Positions 6,113 to 13,861 of a stretch of 33,197 nt of DNA are shown here, piece after piece; the first letter of the stretch is position 1; every line of letters starts with the position of its first letter. The stretch lies in contig JAMPGY010000027.1 of the NCBI GenBank assembly GCA_023663705.1, positions 1 to 33,197 of the forward strand. Reading direction: 5' to 3'. The position numbers were made by a program, and so were the translations under genes. The DNA is from Clostridium sp. (GTDB lineage Bacteria > Bacteroidota > Bacteroidia > Bacteroidales > Bacteroidaceae). Below the pieces are notes generated by a model that was given only the letters and a program-made list of their open reading frames with translations, did not search any database and was not told where the DNA came from.

Positions 6113-7123
6113 ATGATGAATCCCCCGAGCATCAGCGTCTGCCCCTCCCTGCTGACAGCAGGGCACGCCACGTATTGCACGGCCGCACTCAGACGGCTGT
6201 TCGACGGCCGCCCCGTGAGCCACATCCTGAACTTCGACTCGCCGGCTTCTGCCGCCACCGACGGCCAACAGGCCGTGGACAACGCGGGGCGGCTGTCGCT
6301 CTCGGGCGCCCAATCCAAATTCGGGCTGGTGGTGGACGCAAGCGGCGCACTGCGTTATTCCAAGCCGGGCGAGCAAAGCACGCATATCCTGAAGCCCCGC
6401 CCGACAGGCTACCAGATTGTAAATCCGGACTGCTGTGCGGCCAACGAGCATCTCACCATGCAGATGGCATCGCAGGCCTATGGAATAGAGACCGCGGCCA
6501 ACGGGCTCTGCTTCTTCCGCGACGGACAGGCGGCCTACATCACACGCCGCTTCGACGTAGGCCACGGAGGAAAGCACGCACAGGAGGATTTCGCCTCGCT
6601 GATGGGACTGACCAAAGCGGACGGCGGTTCGGACTTCAAATACAACAACGGGAGCTATGAGGAGTGTGCGGAGATTATCCGCCGGTATGTGAAGTCCGCT
6701 CCGGTGGACATCCTACGCTTTTTCAGAGTGGTGCTGTTCAACTTCATCACCCTGAACGACGATGCCCATCTGAAGAACTTCAGCCTCGTGAGCCACGGGC
6801 GAGAGTATCATCTCTCACCGGCATACGACCTCATAAACACGTCTCTTCAAATCTATCATCCGAGGATATTCGCCCTGGACAAGGGGCTGTTTCGCGAAGG
6901 CATGCAACTGACCGACACGCATCAGGTGTCGGCAGACGATTTTGCCGAATTGGGACGCAGGGCAGGACTGCCGGAAAAGGTGGTGTGGCAGGAGATAAAC
7001 CGCTTCGCGACGGAGAACACGAAAGCCGACGCCCTCATCGAGCGCTCGTTCCTGCCTGCCGGGTTGAAAAGGATGTACCGTGCCGGCTATCACCACCGCC
7101 AATCGATGTTGCGGCCGCAGTGA
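6113..7123 (+). CDS. hipT: HipT-like serine/threonine kinase toxin
   Basis: A 336-residue HipA-family kinase without the N-terminal subdomain. Visible elements: the Gly-rich loop RLSLSGAQSKFGLVV (60-74), which carries the S-x-S pair (S62, S64) at the place where HipT kinases are autophosphorylated; the ATP-binding lysine in HILKP (K94); ETAANGLCFFRDGQAAYITRRFD-type hinge region (126-148); the catalytic stretch NDDAHLKN (215-222); and the metal-binding SPAYDL (235-240, D239). Tandem ATGs at 6113 and 6116 are possible starts; a longer frame reading back into hipS is an artefact. HipT of E. coli phosphorylates tryptophanyl-tRNA synthetase and HipA targets glutamyl-tRNA synthetase; the target here is unknown. 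No frameshift or missing catalytic residue is seen, so the toxin looks intact. Confidence 0.88.
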   Translation: MMNPPSISVCPSLLTAGHATYCTAALRRLFDGRPVSHILNFDSPASAATDGQQAVDNAGRLSLSGAQSKFGLVVDASGALRYSKPGEQSTHILKPRPTGYQIVNPDCCAANEHLTMQMASQAYGIETAANGLCFFRDGQAAYITRRFDVGHGGKHAQEDFASLMGLTKADGGSDFKYNNGSYEECAEIIRRYVKSAPVDILRFFRVVLFNFITLNDDAHLKNFSLVSHGREYHLSPAYDLINTSLQIYHPRIFALDKGLFREGMQLTDTHQVSADDFAELGRRAGLPEKVVWQEINRFATENTKADALIERSFLPAGLKRMYRAGYHHRQSMLRPQ

Positions 7124-7203
7124 GGCGGCAATGCCCTGCCCCAGGAAAGCCGGGAACGGTGGCAGCGCCGTGCCGCGGAGGCGCGAAGAGAAACCACACG
7201 GAA

Positions 7204-7252
7204 GCGCCCCGCACGGAGCCTCTCACCGAGGAGAGGGCTCCGTGCGGGGCGC
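7204..7252. terminator. Long hairpin between convergent hipT and typA
   Basis: A 17-bp perfect stem (7204-7220 with 7236-7252) extends by TCTC/GAGA with a single bulged G (7235) and closes on ACCGAG. It sits between two convergent genes, so a bidirectional terminator is the natural reading. There is no U-run on either side, which is odd for an intrinsic terminator. Confidence 0.7.
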
Positions 7253-7283
7253 GGATGTATCCCGCCTGCGCGGCCGGGGCGGC

Positions 7284-9086
7284 TCAGTCGCGATTCGCGC
7301 GCTTGCGCTCCAGATGGTCGAGGATGATCTTGCGCATGCGCATGCTCTTGGGCGTCACCTCCACGTATTCGTCCTCCTTGATGTATTCGAGGGCCTCCTC
7401 GAGCGAGAAGACCACGGAGGGCACGATGCGCGCCTTCTCGTCCGATCCGGAGGCACGCATGTTGGTGAGCTGCTTGCTCTTGGTGACGTTGATGACGAGG
7501 TCGTTGTCATGCACGTGCTCGCCCACCACCTGGCCGGCATACACCTGGTCCTGCGGGTCGATGAAGAACTTGCCGCGGTCCTGCAGGTTGTTGATGGCAT
7601 AGGCGAAGGCGGTGCCGCTCTCCAGGGCTATCATGGAGCCGTTGGTGCGGCGGGCTATCTCGCCCTTGTAGGGCTGGTATTCCTTGAAGCGGTGGGCCAT
7701 GATGGCCTCGCCCTGGCTGGCGGTGAGCACGTTGGTGCGCAGGCCGATGATGCCGCGCGAGGGGATGCTGAACTCGATGTTCACGCGCTCGCCCTGCGAC
7801 TCCATGGAGGTCATCTCGCCCTTGCGGCGCGTCACCATGTCGATCATCTTGCTGGCGAACTCCTCGGGCACGTTGATGGTGAGCTCCTCGATGGGCTCGC
7901 ACTTCCGGCCGTCTATCTCCTTGTAGATGACCTGGGGCTGGCCCACCTGCAGCTCGTAGCCCTCGCGGCGCATGGTCTCGATGAGCACGGACAGGTGGAG
8001 CACACCGCGGCCTGAGACGATCCAGCGGTCGGTGTAGCCGTCCTGGAAGGCCACGCGCAGGGCGAGGTTCTTCTCCAGCTCCTTCTGCAGGCGGTCGTTG
8101 ATGTGGCGGCTGGTGCAGTATTTGCCCTCCTTGCCGAAGAAGGGGGAGTCGTTGATGGTGAAGAGCATGCTCATGGTGGGCTCGTCGATGGAGATGGGGG
8201 GCAGGGGCTCGGGGTTCTCGTAGTCGCAGAGGGTGTCGCCGATCTCGAAGTGTTCCAGCCCCACGATGGCGCAGATGTCGCCCGAGGATACTTCGGCAGC
8301 CTTCTGGCGTCCCATGCCGGTGAAGGTGTGGAGCTCCTTGATGCGGGTCTTCTCGCGCGAGCCGTCGCGGTGGCAGATGGTGATGTTCATGCCCTCGCGC
8401 AGGGTGCCGCGGTGCACGCGTCCCACGGCGATGCGGCCGGTGTAGTTGGAGTAGTCGAGCGAGGTGATGAGCATCTGGGGGGTGCCCTCCAGCTGCTCGG
8501 GGGCGGGGATGTATCGGAGGATGGCGTCGAGCAGGTAGAAGATGTCGTCGGTGGGCCGGCTCCAGTCGGGGCCCATCCAGTTGTTCTTGGCCGAGCCGTA
8601 GATGACGGGGAAGTCGAGCTGCTCCTCGGTGGCGTCGAGCTCGCACATGAGGTCGAACACCATCTCATACACTTCCTCGGGGCGGCAGTTGGGCTTGTCC
8701 ACCTTGTTGATCACCACCACGGGCTTGAGGCCTATCTCGAGGGCCTTCTGCAGCACGAAGCGCGTCTGGGGCATGGGTCCCTCGAAGGCGTCGACCAGCA
8801 GCAGGCAGCCGTCGGCCATGTTGAGCACGCGCTCCACCTCGCCGCCGAAGTCGCTGTGGCCCGGTGTGTCTATGATGTTTATCTTGGTGTCCTTGTAGTT
8901 GATGGAAACGTTTTTGGACAGGATGGTGATGCCTCGCTCACGCTCCAGTTCGTTGTTGTCCAGCATTAATTCTCCGGTTTGCTGGTTCTCGCGGAAGAGG
9001 TTTCCGGCCAGCAGCATTTTGTCCACCAACGTAGTCTTTCCATGGTCTACATGGGCAATAATGGCAATGTTTCTGATGTTTTGCAT
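7284..9086 (-). CDS. typA: Translational GTPase TypA/BipA
   Basis: A full-length 600-residue ribosome-binding GTPase of the EF-G family, involved in 50S subunit assembly and growth under stress, especially cold. Visible G motifs: AHVDHGKTT (11-19, P-loop with the family His), ERERGITI (48-55, switch I), DTPGH (73-77) and NKVD (127-130). The C-terminal half has the BipA-specific region, including [20 protein letters not shown] and [19 protein letters not shown]. The start [16 protein letters not shown] is the standard N-terminus. It is monocistronic as far as can be seen: GH30 lies upstream in the same direction but a terminator hairpin separates them, and a -7 box precedes typA. Confidence 0.98.
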   Translation of the reverse strand: MQNIRNIAIIAHVDHGKTTLVDKMLLAGNLFRENQQTGELMLDNNELERERGITILSKNVSINYKDTKINIIDTPGHSDFGGEVERVLNMADGCLLLVDAFEGPMPQTRFVLQKALEIGLKPVVVINKVDKPNCRPEEVYEMVFDLMCELDATEEQLDFPVIYGSAKNNWMGPDWSRPTDDIFYLLDAILRYIPAPEQLEGTPQMLITSLDYSNYTGRIAVGRVHRGTLREGMNITICHRDGSREKTRIKELHTFTGMGRQKAAEVSSGDICAIVGLEHFEIGDTLCDYENPEPLPPISIDEPTMSMLFTINDSPFFGKEGKYCTSRHINDRLQKELEKNLALRVAFQDGYTDRWIVSGRGVLHLSVLIETMRREGYELQVGQPQVIYKEIDGRKCEPIEELTINVPEEFASKMIDMVTRRKGEMTSMESQGERVNIEFSIPSRGIIGLRTNVLTASQGEAIMAHRFKEYQPYKGEIARRTNGSMIALESGTAFAYAINNLQDRGKFFIDPQDQVYAGQVVGEHVHDNDLVINVTKSKQLTNMRASGSDEKARIVPSVVFSLEEALEYIKEDEYVEVTPKSMRMRKIILDHLERKRANRD

Positions 9087-9109
9087 ACTTTACCTTAACA
9101 ATATGACGG

Positions 9110-9117
9110 CAAAGTTA
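9110..9117 (-). promoter_or_regulatory. typA promoter -7 box
   Basis: The minus strand reads TAACTTTG, 23 bp ahead of the typA start codon. A -33 element is not clear. Confidence 0.55.
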
Positions 9118-9164
9118 CAACAAAAAAACGGAACTGCGTTTAAGCATCTCATTTAAATAGGAAT

Positions 9165-9200
9165 GGGGATGCTGCAAAATGTGTATTTCGCAGCATCCCC
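9165..9200 (-). terminator. Terminator after the GH30 gene
   Basis: A perfect 11-bp stem (9165-9175 GGGGATGCTGC with 9190-9200) has an inner AAAT/ATTT extension around GTGT. It lies 24 bp beyond the GH30 stop on the minus strand and is followed there by an AT-rich tract. Confidence 0.75.
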
Positions 9201-9224
9201 ACAGTCATGCGCCTGCGCGGGGCT

Positions 9225-10727
9225 TCACTCCTTCACCACGTAGGTGTTGAAGGAGTGGGCCGGCATGCGGGCGTTGAGGTATTTCTTTCCGATCTTCACA
9301 CAGAGGGTTTTCTCCTCGTCGTTGAAGTTTCCGGCAATCACGACATGCCTGTTCTCCGGCGTGCGATACACCACCACGGGCATGTGGTCGCCGCCACGGG
9401 GCGAATAGCCCACCATGAGGCTGCCGGGCGCCACGTAGTGGCTGAAATGCTTCACGGCATAATACTCTGCCGTGTAGCGGAACCGACGGGTCTGCGAGTC
9501 GATGTGTATCAGGGCGTTCTGGTTCCATCCCCAGGGGCTGGTGCCGCGGTCGGGCAGCAGGAAGTTCCAGTTGAACCACTCGTCGCATCCCTGCCCCATG
9601 TTGTCGCTGATGAGGAAGAAGGTGTGTTCGCCGGCGCGCCAGTCCATGCTGCCGTTGCCACACTCGCTCTCGGAGCAGATGTAGTGGTAGCCGGGATACT
9701 GGCGGCGGATCTCGGGCAGGATCTCGCGGCCCTCCCACTGGAAGGCCAGCCCGTCTATGCAGCCGCGCAGGCCTTCGTCCGAGAGGATTTTCTCCACGTG
9801 GTCCTGGCGGTTGGTATTGAACGTGCCCAGGTAGAGCTTCACCTCGGGGTGGTGCTTGCGCAACGTGGGCGCCAGGTAGTCGCGGTTGAAACGGATGGTT
9901 CCCTCGGCCGTCCAGGCGCAACCGGGATAGGGCGTGTAGCTGTAGGCCTCGTTCTGATAGATGATCATGTCGATGGGCACGCCCTGCTCCCTGTAGGCGT
10001 CGATGAAGCGGCAGAAGTAGTTGGCATAGGCCTGCAGATAGCGGGGATCCTGGATGAAGTAGTCCTGCGTGGCCAGCTTGCGGGGGAACTTGCCGTTGCG
10101 CTCGCCCAGAAACTTCATCTCGTCCTCGTCTATCTCGTCCACCGAGCCGAACAGCAGGTAGTCTATGCGGCTGTCCTGCCGGTTGTGGCGGCTGCTCACC
10201 ACGGGGTAATCGTTGTTGATCTTCATCCAGCCGGGCGGGCTCCAGGGCGAGGCCCAGAAGGTGAGGTCGGGGTTGTACTTCTGTGCGGCACGGATGAGGG
10301 GGATGATGTTGCGCTTGTCGCGCTCGATGTTGAAGTAACGCAATTCCAGATCGCCCTGCACCTCGTCGCAACTATACCACTCACGGCCGTAGTCGTTGCA
10401 GTTCATCCCGATGCGTCCGCGGGTCAGCTTCAGGTCGCCCCCGGGGGAGAACAGGTTGCGGAGTATCTCGTCCTGCTCATTGCGGGTGAGCATCAGCAGG
10501 GCGTCCCAGTCCAGCTCGTTGAAGGTGGTTCCCCAGGCGCGCAGCGCCACTCCGTCCTCCGTCCCGTCTATTTCGAGCACGGGAGCGGCGAGGGACTTGC
10601 CGCTCATGCTTGTCCTGCCTTGTTTCCACGGCTCGTTCTCCGTGGTGGTGAAGCGGGTCACCGTCTGTGCCACAAGTGCGGAGGCCGCCACAAGCGTCAT
10701 CCCCACCGTTGATAGGATTCTGTTCAT
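9225..10727 (-). CDS. Secreted GH30 family glycoside hydrolase
   Basis: A 500-residue enzyme with a signal peptide (hydrophobic residues 4-20, then AQ at 20-21), so periplasmic or surface located. It is a GH30 (beta/alpha)8 barrel with side beta-sandwich: GTTFNELDWDAL (66-77), FWASPWSPPGWMK (157-169), the acid/base in IIYQNE (E260) and the nucleophile region YICSESECGNG (349-359, E353 the likely nucleophile). The tail (YVAPGSLMVGYSPR to the end) is the sandwich domain that closes GH30 enzymes. Family members hydrolyse beta-1,6-glucan, glucosylceramide, xylan or beta-1,6-galactan; the ASPWSPPGWMK/SESEC style resembles Bacteroides GH30_3 beta-1,6-glucanases. No SusC/SusD pair or regulator lies next to it, so it is an orphan rather than part of a polysaccharide utilisation locus. 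No clear promoter is visible. Confidence 0.92.
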   Translation of the reverse strand: MNRILSTVGMTLVAASALVAQTVTRFTTTENEPWKQGRTSMSGKSLAAPVLEIDGTEDGVALRAWGTTFNELDWDALLMLTRNEQDEILRNLFSPGGDLKLTRGRIGMNCNDYGREWYSCDEVQGDLELRYFNIERDKRNIIPLIRAAQKYNPDLTFWASPWSPPGWMKINNDYPVVSSRHNRQDSRIDYLLFGSVDEIDEDEMKFLGERNGKFPRKLATQDYFIQDPRYLQAYANYFCRFIDAYREQGVPIDMIIYQNEAYSYTPYPGCAWTAEGTIRFNRDYLAPTLRKHHPEVKLYLGTFNTNRQDHVEKILSDEGLRGCIDGLAFQWEGREILPEIRRQYPGYHYICSESECGNGSMDWRAGEHTFFLISDNMGQGCDEWFNWNFLLPDRGTSPWGWNQNALIHIDSQTRRFRYTAEYYAVKHFSHYVAPGSLMVGYSPRGGDHMPVVVYRTPENRHVVIAGNFNDEEKTLCVKIGKKYLNARMPAHSFNTYVVKE

Positions 10728-10851
10728 GATTCGTTTCTTTTTTTTCTACGTGTTGTGTTTGTTATATCAGTTATACGGTCTCATCTTCATTTTTCCCGCT
10801 CCGTGGACGGATATATGTATGCGCGGCCTGGGCGGAAACGGCAAAAAGATG

Positions 10852-10859
10852 TATCTTTG
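10852..10859 (+). promoter_or_regulatory. -7 box of the methyltransferase gene
   Basis: TATCTTTG is a perfect match to the Bacteroidetes -7 consensus, 40 bp before the chosen ATG. No clear -33. Confidence 0.65.
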
Positions 10860-10899
10860 CAGCATTGATGTCTCACCCCTATTAACATTGCACAAACGA

Positions 10900-11634
10900 A
10901 TGGACACCCTTTTGCTTGCCGCCGGGAAGGACCCGATGGGACGGGCCATACACGACTACCACACCCGCGGACGGAGCGCGCGCCTGCGCGTGTTCTCCCC
11001 GCAGTTTGACGAGGACGAGATGCCCGTGGCCACCCTGTTCCGCACGCCGGAGCAGATGCCGCCGCTGGAGCGCCGGGCGCTGGATCTGTGCCGCGGACGC
11101 GTGCTCGACGTGGGCGCCGGAGCCGGCTGCCACAGTCTGGCCCTGCAGGCCGCGGGACTGGAGGTGACGGCCATCGACATCTCCGCCCTGGCCGTGGAGA
11201 CGATGCGCGCCCGCGGCGTGAGGGATGCACGACAGGCCGACCTGTTCGGCACGGAACTGACGGGCCGGTTCGACACGGTGGTGATGCTGATGAACGGCTC
11301 GGGCATCATCGGCCGGCTGGAGCGCATGCCCGCCTTCTTCCACCGGATGAAGCAACTGCTGGCGCCGGGGGGCAGCGTGCTGATGGACTCCACCGACCTG
11401 CGCTACATCTTCGAGGACGAGGACGGCGCGCTGGACATCGACCTGAACGCGGGCTACTACGGCGAGCTGGACTTCAGCATGCAGTGCGGACGGGTGAAGG
11501 GCGACTCCTTCCCCTGGCTCTACGTGGACTTCGACACGCTGAGCTATCACGCCCGGGCCAACGGCTTCCGCGCGGAGCGGGTGGAGCGGGGCGCGCACTA
11601 CGACTATCTGGCGCGGCTCTGGCCGGCAGGCTGA
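10900..11634 (+). CDS. Class I SAM-dependent methyltransferase
   Basis: A 244-residue cytoplasmic protein. The SAM-binding motif I is VLDVGAGAGCHSLAL (68-82), followed by the acidic end of beta-2 in LEVTAIDIS (the adenosine-ribose contact) and DTVVMLMNGSGIIGR as motif IV. LLAPGGSVLMDSTDLRY is the usual post-motif loop. The substrate cannot be told from the sequence; the acidic FEDEDGALDIDLNAGYYGELDF segment is family-specific. I chose the ATG at 10900 because the -7 box ends at 10859 and homologous sequence starts soon after; upstream in-frame starts would include the promoter. It is single, divergent from GH30 and convergent with the next gene. Confidence 0.88.
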   Translation: MDTLLLAAGKDPMGRAIHDYHTRGRSARLRVFSPQFDEDEMPVATLFRTPEQMPPLERRALDLCRGRVLDVGAGAGCHSLALQAAGLEVTAIDISALAVETMRARGVRDARQADLFGTELTGRFDTVVMLMNGSGIIGRLERMPAFFHRMKQLLAPGGSVLMDSTDLRYIFEDEDGALDIDLNAGYYGELDFSMQCGRVKGDSFPWLYVDFDTLSYHARANGFRAERVERGAHYDYLARLWPAG

Positions 11635-11747
11635 GCGCACCCCCCTGCCCCATCCGGCGGCGATTCGCCGAGGAGCGCTTCCGGCCTGCACAAACCGCGC
11701 AATGTGAGCGAATGCCCGGCCGGGGGATATGCTTCACGCTGCAAGGT

Positions 11748-11780
11748 GGCGGGAGCAGGAACGCCCGCCCCCTCCTTTTT
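11748..11780 (+). terminator. Terminator of the methyltransferase gene
   Basis: Stem GGCGGG (11748-11753) with CCCGCC (11764-11769), then a T-rich tract 11775-11783 (CTTTTTATTT). It overlaps the 3' end of the convergent gene. Confidence 0.65.
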
Positions 11781-12618
11781 ATTTCTCCGAACGGTTGTAT
11801 CCGCCCTCGTTCCGGGTCTGATCCTCCGCCTGCGTGTCAGTCTTTACCTCCGTTTTCATCAGGTTTTCAGGCGTTGGTGCTTGCGGAGCCTCCGTGCCGG
11901 GCGCGGGCTCACCGCCCTCCCTGGGGCTGAGCATACGGTAGGCCGTCACCAGCATGAAGTGGGATATGATGAGTGTGAACAGGATGCCCACGCAGCAGCA
12001 CAGCAGGCCGATGATGTTGATGCCTATCATCACGACGACGAGCAGCAGCAAGTCCAGCACGTGCCCCTTGGTCAGGTCCCACGAGCGGTTGCACACCTCG
12101 CCGAACGACCACTCGGGATGGTCCACCACTATCACGGGCACGAATATCCAGCGCAGCCACAGATAGATGCCGGGGACGAGGCAGAGCATCGAGGCAAAGG
12201 CCGTGGCGATGCCCAGCACGAGACTCGTGCCAAGATACATCAGCAGCGGACGGAAGCTGCCCTTGACGGCCACCGGCAGATTGGGCTTGTCCAGGTCGGC
12301 AGCATCGAGATACATGCGGTAGTTCACCACACTGAAGAAGCCCTCTATCACCCAAGCGATAATCCACACCCACACGGCCACCATCAGGAAAGCCATGAGC
12401 AGGGGAATGAGCACGGACTCCTGCATGCCCCCGCCCGAGGCAAGCGCCGTCATCAGCTCCGTGCCCTCGAGCGGCAGGCTCACCAGCCGGCTCACTATCC
12501 ACGAGAGAATCAGCGTGACGAGAAACAGGGGGAAGTGGCGGCAGGACAGCGTCCATGCCCGGGACAGGATGTCGCCCACCGGCAGCGAGACGGGACGGGC
12601 GGAAGTAGATGTAGTCAT
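11779..12618 (-). CDS. Multi-pass integral membrane protein of unknown function
   Basis: A 279-residue inner-membrane protein with about six hydrophobic segments. The first is HFPLFLVTLILSWIVSRL, the second lies in the VAVWVWIIAWVIEG region, and the last pair includes LLLLVVVMIGINIIGLLCCC. The polar C-terminal tail of about 45 residues (GGEPAPGTEAPQAP onward) is probably disordered. The middle, IYLWLRWIFVPVIVVDH followed by FGEVCNRSWDLTKGH, resembles the membrane domain of the glycerophosphodiester-phosphodiesterase-like/DUF975 group, which suggests this family without defining a role. The ATG at 12618 is preferred over an in-frame TTG at 12639 because the latter overlaps the -7 box. It stands alone with its own promoter. 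Confidence 0.8.
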   Translation of the reverse strand: MTTSTSARPVSLPVGDILSRAWTLSCRHFPLFLVTLILSWIVSRLVSLPLEGTELMTALASGGGMQESVLIPLLMAFLMVAVWVWIIAWVIEGFFSVVNYRMYLDAADLDKPNLPVAVKGSFRPLLMYLGTSLVLGIATAFASMLCLVPGIYLWLRWIFVPVIVVDHPEWSFGEVCNRSWDLTKGHVLDLLLLVVVMIGINIIGLLCCCVGILFTLIISHFMLVTAYRMLSPREGGEPAPGTEAPQAPTPENLMKTEVKTDTQAEDQTRNEGGYNRSEK

Positions 12619-12636
12619 AATGTATTGCGTTTTCAG

Positions 12637-12667
12637 CAAAGCTACGATTATTTCCCGACAGCGGCAA
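12637..12667 (-). promoter_or_regulatory. Promoter of the membrane-protein gene
   Basis: The minus strand has TTG (12665-12667), a 20-nt spacer and TAGCTTTG (12637-12644), a good -33/-7 pair, 18 bp before the ATG at 12618. Confidence 0.65.
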
Positions 12668-12706
12668 CAGTTTGCTTTCCTTTTTTTACATTATCAGCCG
12701 CTTCGG

Positions 12707-12747
12707 CTTTCTCCGCTGCGCTGCGGGACGGGCCGTGCAGGAGAAAG
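12707..12747 (-). terminator. Possible terminator hairpin after the DUF2752 gene
   Basis: CTTTCTCC (12707-12714) pairs with GGAGAAAG (12740-12747), enclosing a GC-rich loop with further pairing potential. It lies just beyond the DUF2752 stop on the minus strand. It lacks a U-run, so this is tentative. Confidence 0.35.
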
Positions 12748-12757
12748 AACGGGAGAA

Positions 12758-13141
12758 TCAAGAATCACGAATGAGCAGATTGCGCACCAGTCCCCAAATC
12801 AGGAACAACGCGACATAAATCCATCCGGCGCGGGGCGTGAACAGCCGGTCGGCCGCCAGGCGCGGATGGCGGCGGCACAGGCCGGGGCAGCACTGCCGCA
12901 GCAGCCACAGGGCGCCCACCGGCAGAAACAGAAACAGCAGAGGATTGCAGGCGAAGGCCCGGGCCACGCGCCCGCACAGCAGGTGGTGCATCATGCGCTG
13001 CCCGCCGCAGAAGGGGCAGTCCCACCCCGTGAGCCGGTGGAGCGGGCACACCACGTAGAGGCGCTCGCCCCCGGGCAGCCACAGAAGCGCCAGGGCCAGC
13101 ACCACCAGCGAGAGGAGCACGATGCGGTTGCTGCGCGGCAT
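12758..13141 (-). CDS. DUF2752 domain membrane protein
   Basis: A 127-residue small inner-membrane protein. The DUF2752 signature is clear: CPLHRLTGWDCPFCGGQRMMHHLL (32-55), with three of its cysteines in a CP-x-CG-type arrangement, then GRVARAFACNPLLFLFLPVGA, where the ArAFxxNP part is diagnostic. There are three hydrophobic helices: residues about 8-23, 66-81 and 107-122. The function of the family is unknown. The start at 13141 is placed by the hydrophobic N-terminus and the -7 box at 13171; frames extending further upstream give unrelated, promoter-derived residues. Confidence 0.88.
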   Translation of the reverse strand: MPRSNRIVLLSLVVLALALLWLPGGERLYVVCPLHRLTGWDCPFCGGQRMMHHLLCGRVARAFACNPLLFLFLPVGALWLLRQCCPGLCRRHPRLAADRLFTPRAGWIYVALFLIWGLVRNLLIRDS

Positions 13142-13170
13142 GGCGGAGTGTGTTTTGAAATGACCGGCCA

Positions 13171-13178
13171 CAAAGATA
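13171..13178 (-). promoter_or_regulatory. -7 box of the DUF2752 gene
   Basis: The minus strand reads TATCTTTG, 29 bp ahead of the ATG at 13141. The -33 position has no TTG. Confidence 0.6.
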
Positions 13179-13292
13179 GCAATCCCGGCGCAATAAACCT
13201 CGCCCCGCCCCCTGAAAATGAGTCCGGCAGACCGCTGCGGAGCTCTTTGCACCACATTTTGCACAGACAGGCAGCAAAAAAGAGATTAAATA

Positions 13293-13324
13293 TTTGTTCC
13301 ACAAGCCGGAAAGCCGTATCTTTG
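13293..13324 (+). promoter_or_regulatory. rpsO promoter
   Basis: TTTG (13293-13296), exactly 20 nt, then TATCTTTG (13317-13324): a textbook Bacteroidetes primary-sigma promoter. It leaves a leader of about 35 nt with an AT-rich stretch before the start codon. Confidence 0.85.
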
Positions 13325-13364
13325 CACCCGCTAACAAAATCATAATTTATTTAAATTACAAATC

Positions 13365-13634
13365 ATGTATTTAGACGCAGCAAAAAAACAAGAAATCTTT
13401 GGACAGTACGGAAAGTCTAACACTGACACCGGTTCCGCCGAGAGCCAGGTGGCATTGTTCTCATACCGTATTTCCCACTTGACGGAGCACATGAAGAAGA
13501 ACCGTAAAGATTATAGCACTGAAAGAGCTTTGACCGGTTTGGTGGGCAAGCGTCGCGCCCTGCTGAACTACCTGAAGGATCGCGATATCAATCGCTATCG
13601 TGCCATCATCAAGGCTTTAGGCTTGCGCAAATAA
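13365..13634 (+). CDS. rpsO: 30S ribosomal protein S15
   Basis: An 89-residue protein of normal S15 length, a primary 16S rRNA-binding protein of the small subunit platform that contacts h20/h22 and takes part in the B4 bridge. Visible conserved parts: FGQYGKSNTDTGSAESQVALFSYRI near the start, LTEHMKKNRKDYS in the middle, and GLVGKRRALLNYLKDRDINRYRAIIKALGLRK at the end. The start is fixed by the family N-terminus. It is a single-gene unit with its own promoter and terminator. Codon use is plainer and less GC-rich than in neighbours, as expected for a highly expressed gene. Confidence 0.99.
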   Translation: MYLDAAKKQEIFGQYGKSNTDTGSAESQVALFSYRISHLTEHMKKNRKDYSTERALTGLVGKRRALLNYLKDRDINRYRAIIKALGLRK

Positions 13635-13659
13635 TCGCGCGGATGCCCGAACGAATTGT

Positions 13660-13704
13660 GCGGCCCTGCTTTCATCGGAAAGCAGGGCCGCTTTTCGTCT
13701 ATTT
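13660..13704 (+). terminator. rpsO intrinsic terminator
   Basis: A 14-bp perfect stem (13660-13673 with 13678-13691) closed by ATCG is followed by TTTTCGTCTATTT. This is a classical intrinsic terminator 25 bp after the rpsO stop. Confidence 0.92.
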
Positions 13705-13762
13705 ATCCTCCCGCCCACCGCTTTTCCGGTCCCGCAACGAAGTTAGTTGTTTAAAAAATCGC

Positions 13763-13770
13763 TACCTTTG
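13763..13770 (+). promoter_or_regulatory. -7 box of the YfhO/LTA-synthase-like operon
   Basis: TACCTTTG matches the -7 consensus, about 92 bp before the YfhO start codon. The -33 is not clear. Confidence 0.55.
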
Positions 13771-13861
13771 CAGGCGGACGGTCCCTCACGCACGCCTATA
13801 TAAAAAAGGTGAAGACCGGGAGGCGGCCCCACCAACCGGAAATCAAAACAGAAACCGAGAT

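Noticed and set aside
8103-8969. Rightward open frame opposite typA
   Set aside because: It is the shadow of the conserved TypA frame.
7284-13634. tRNA or other structured RNA genes in the core part
   Set aside because: I found no tRNA-like cloverleaf or TTC-consensus loop in intergenic regions.
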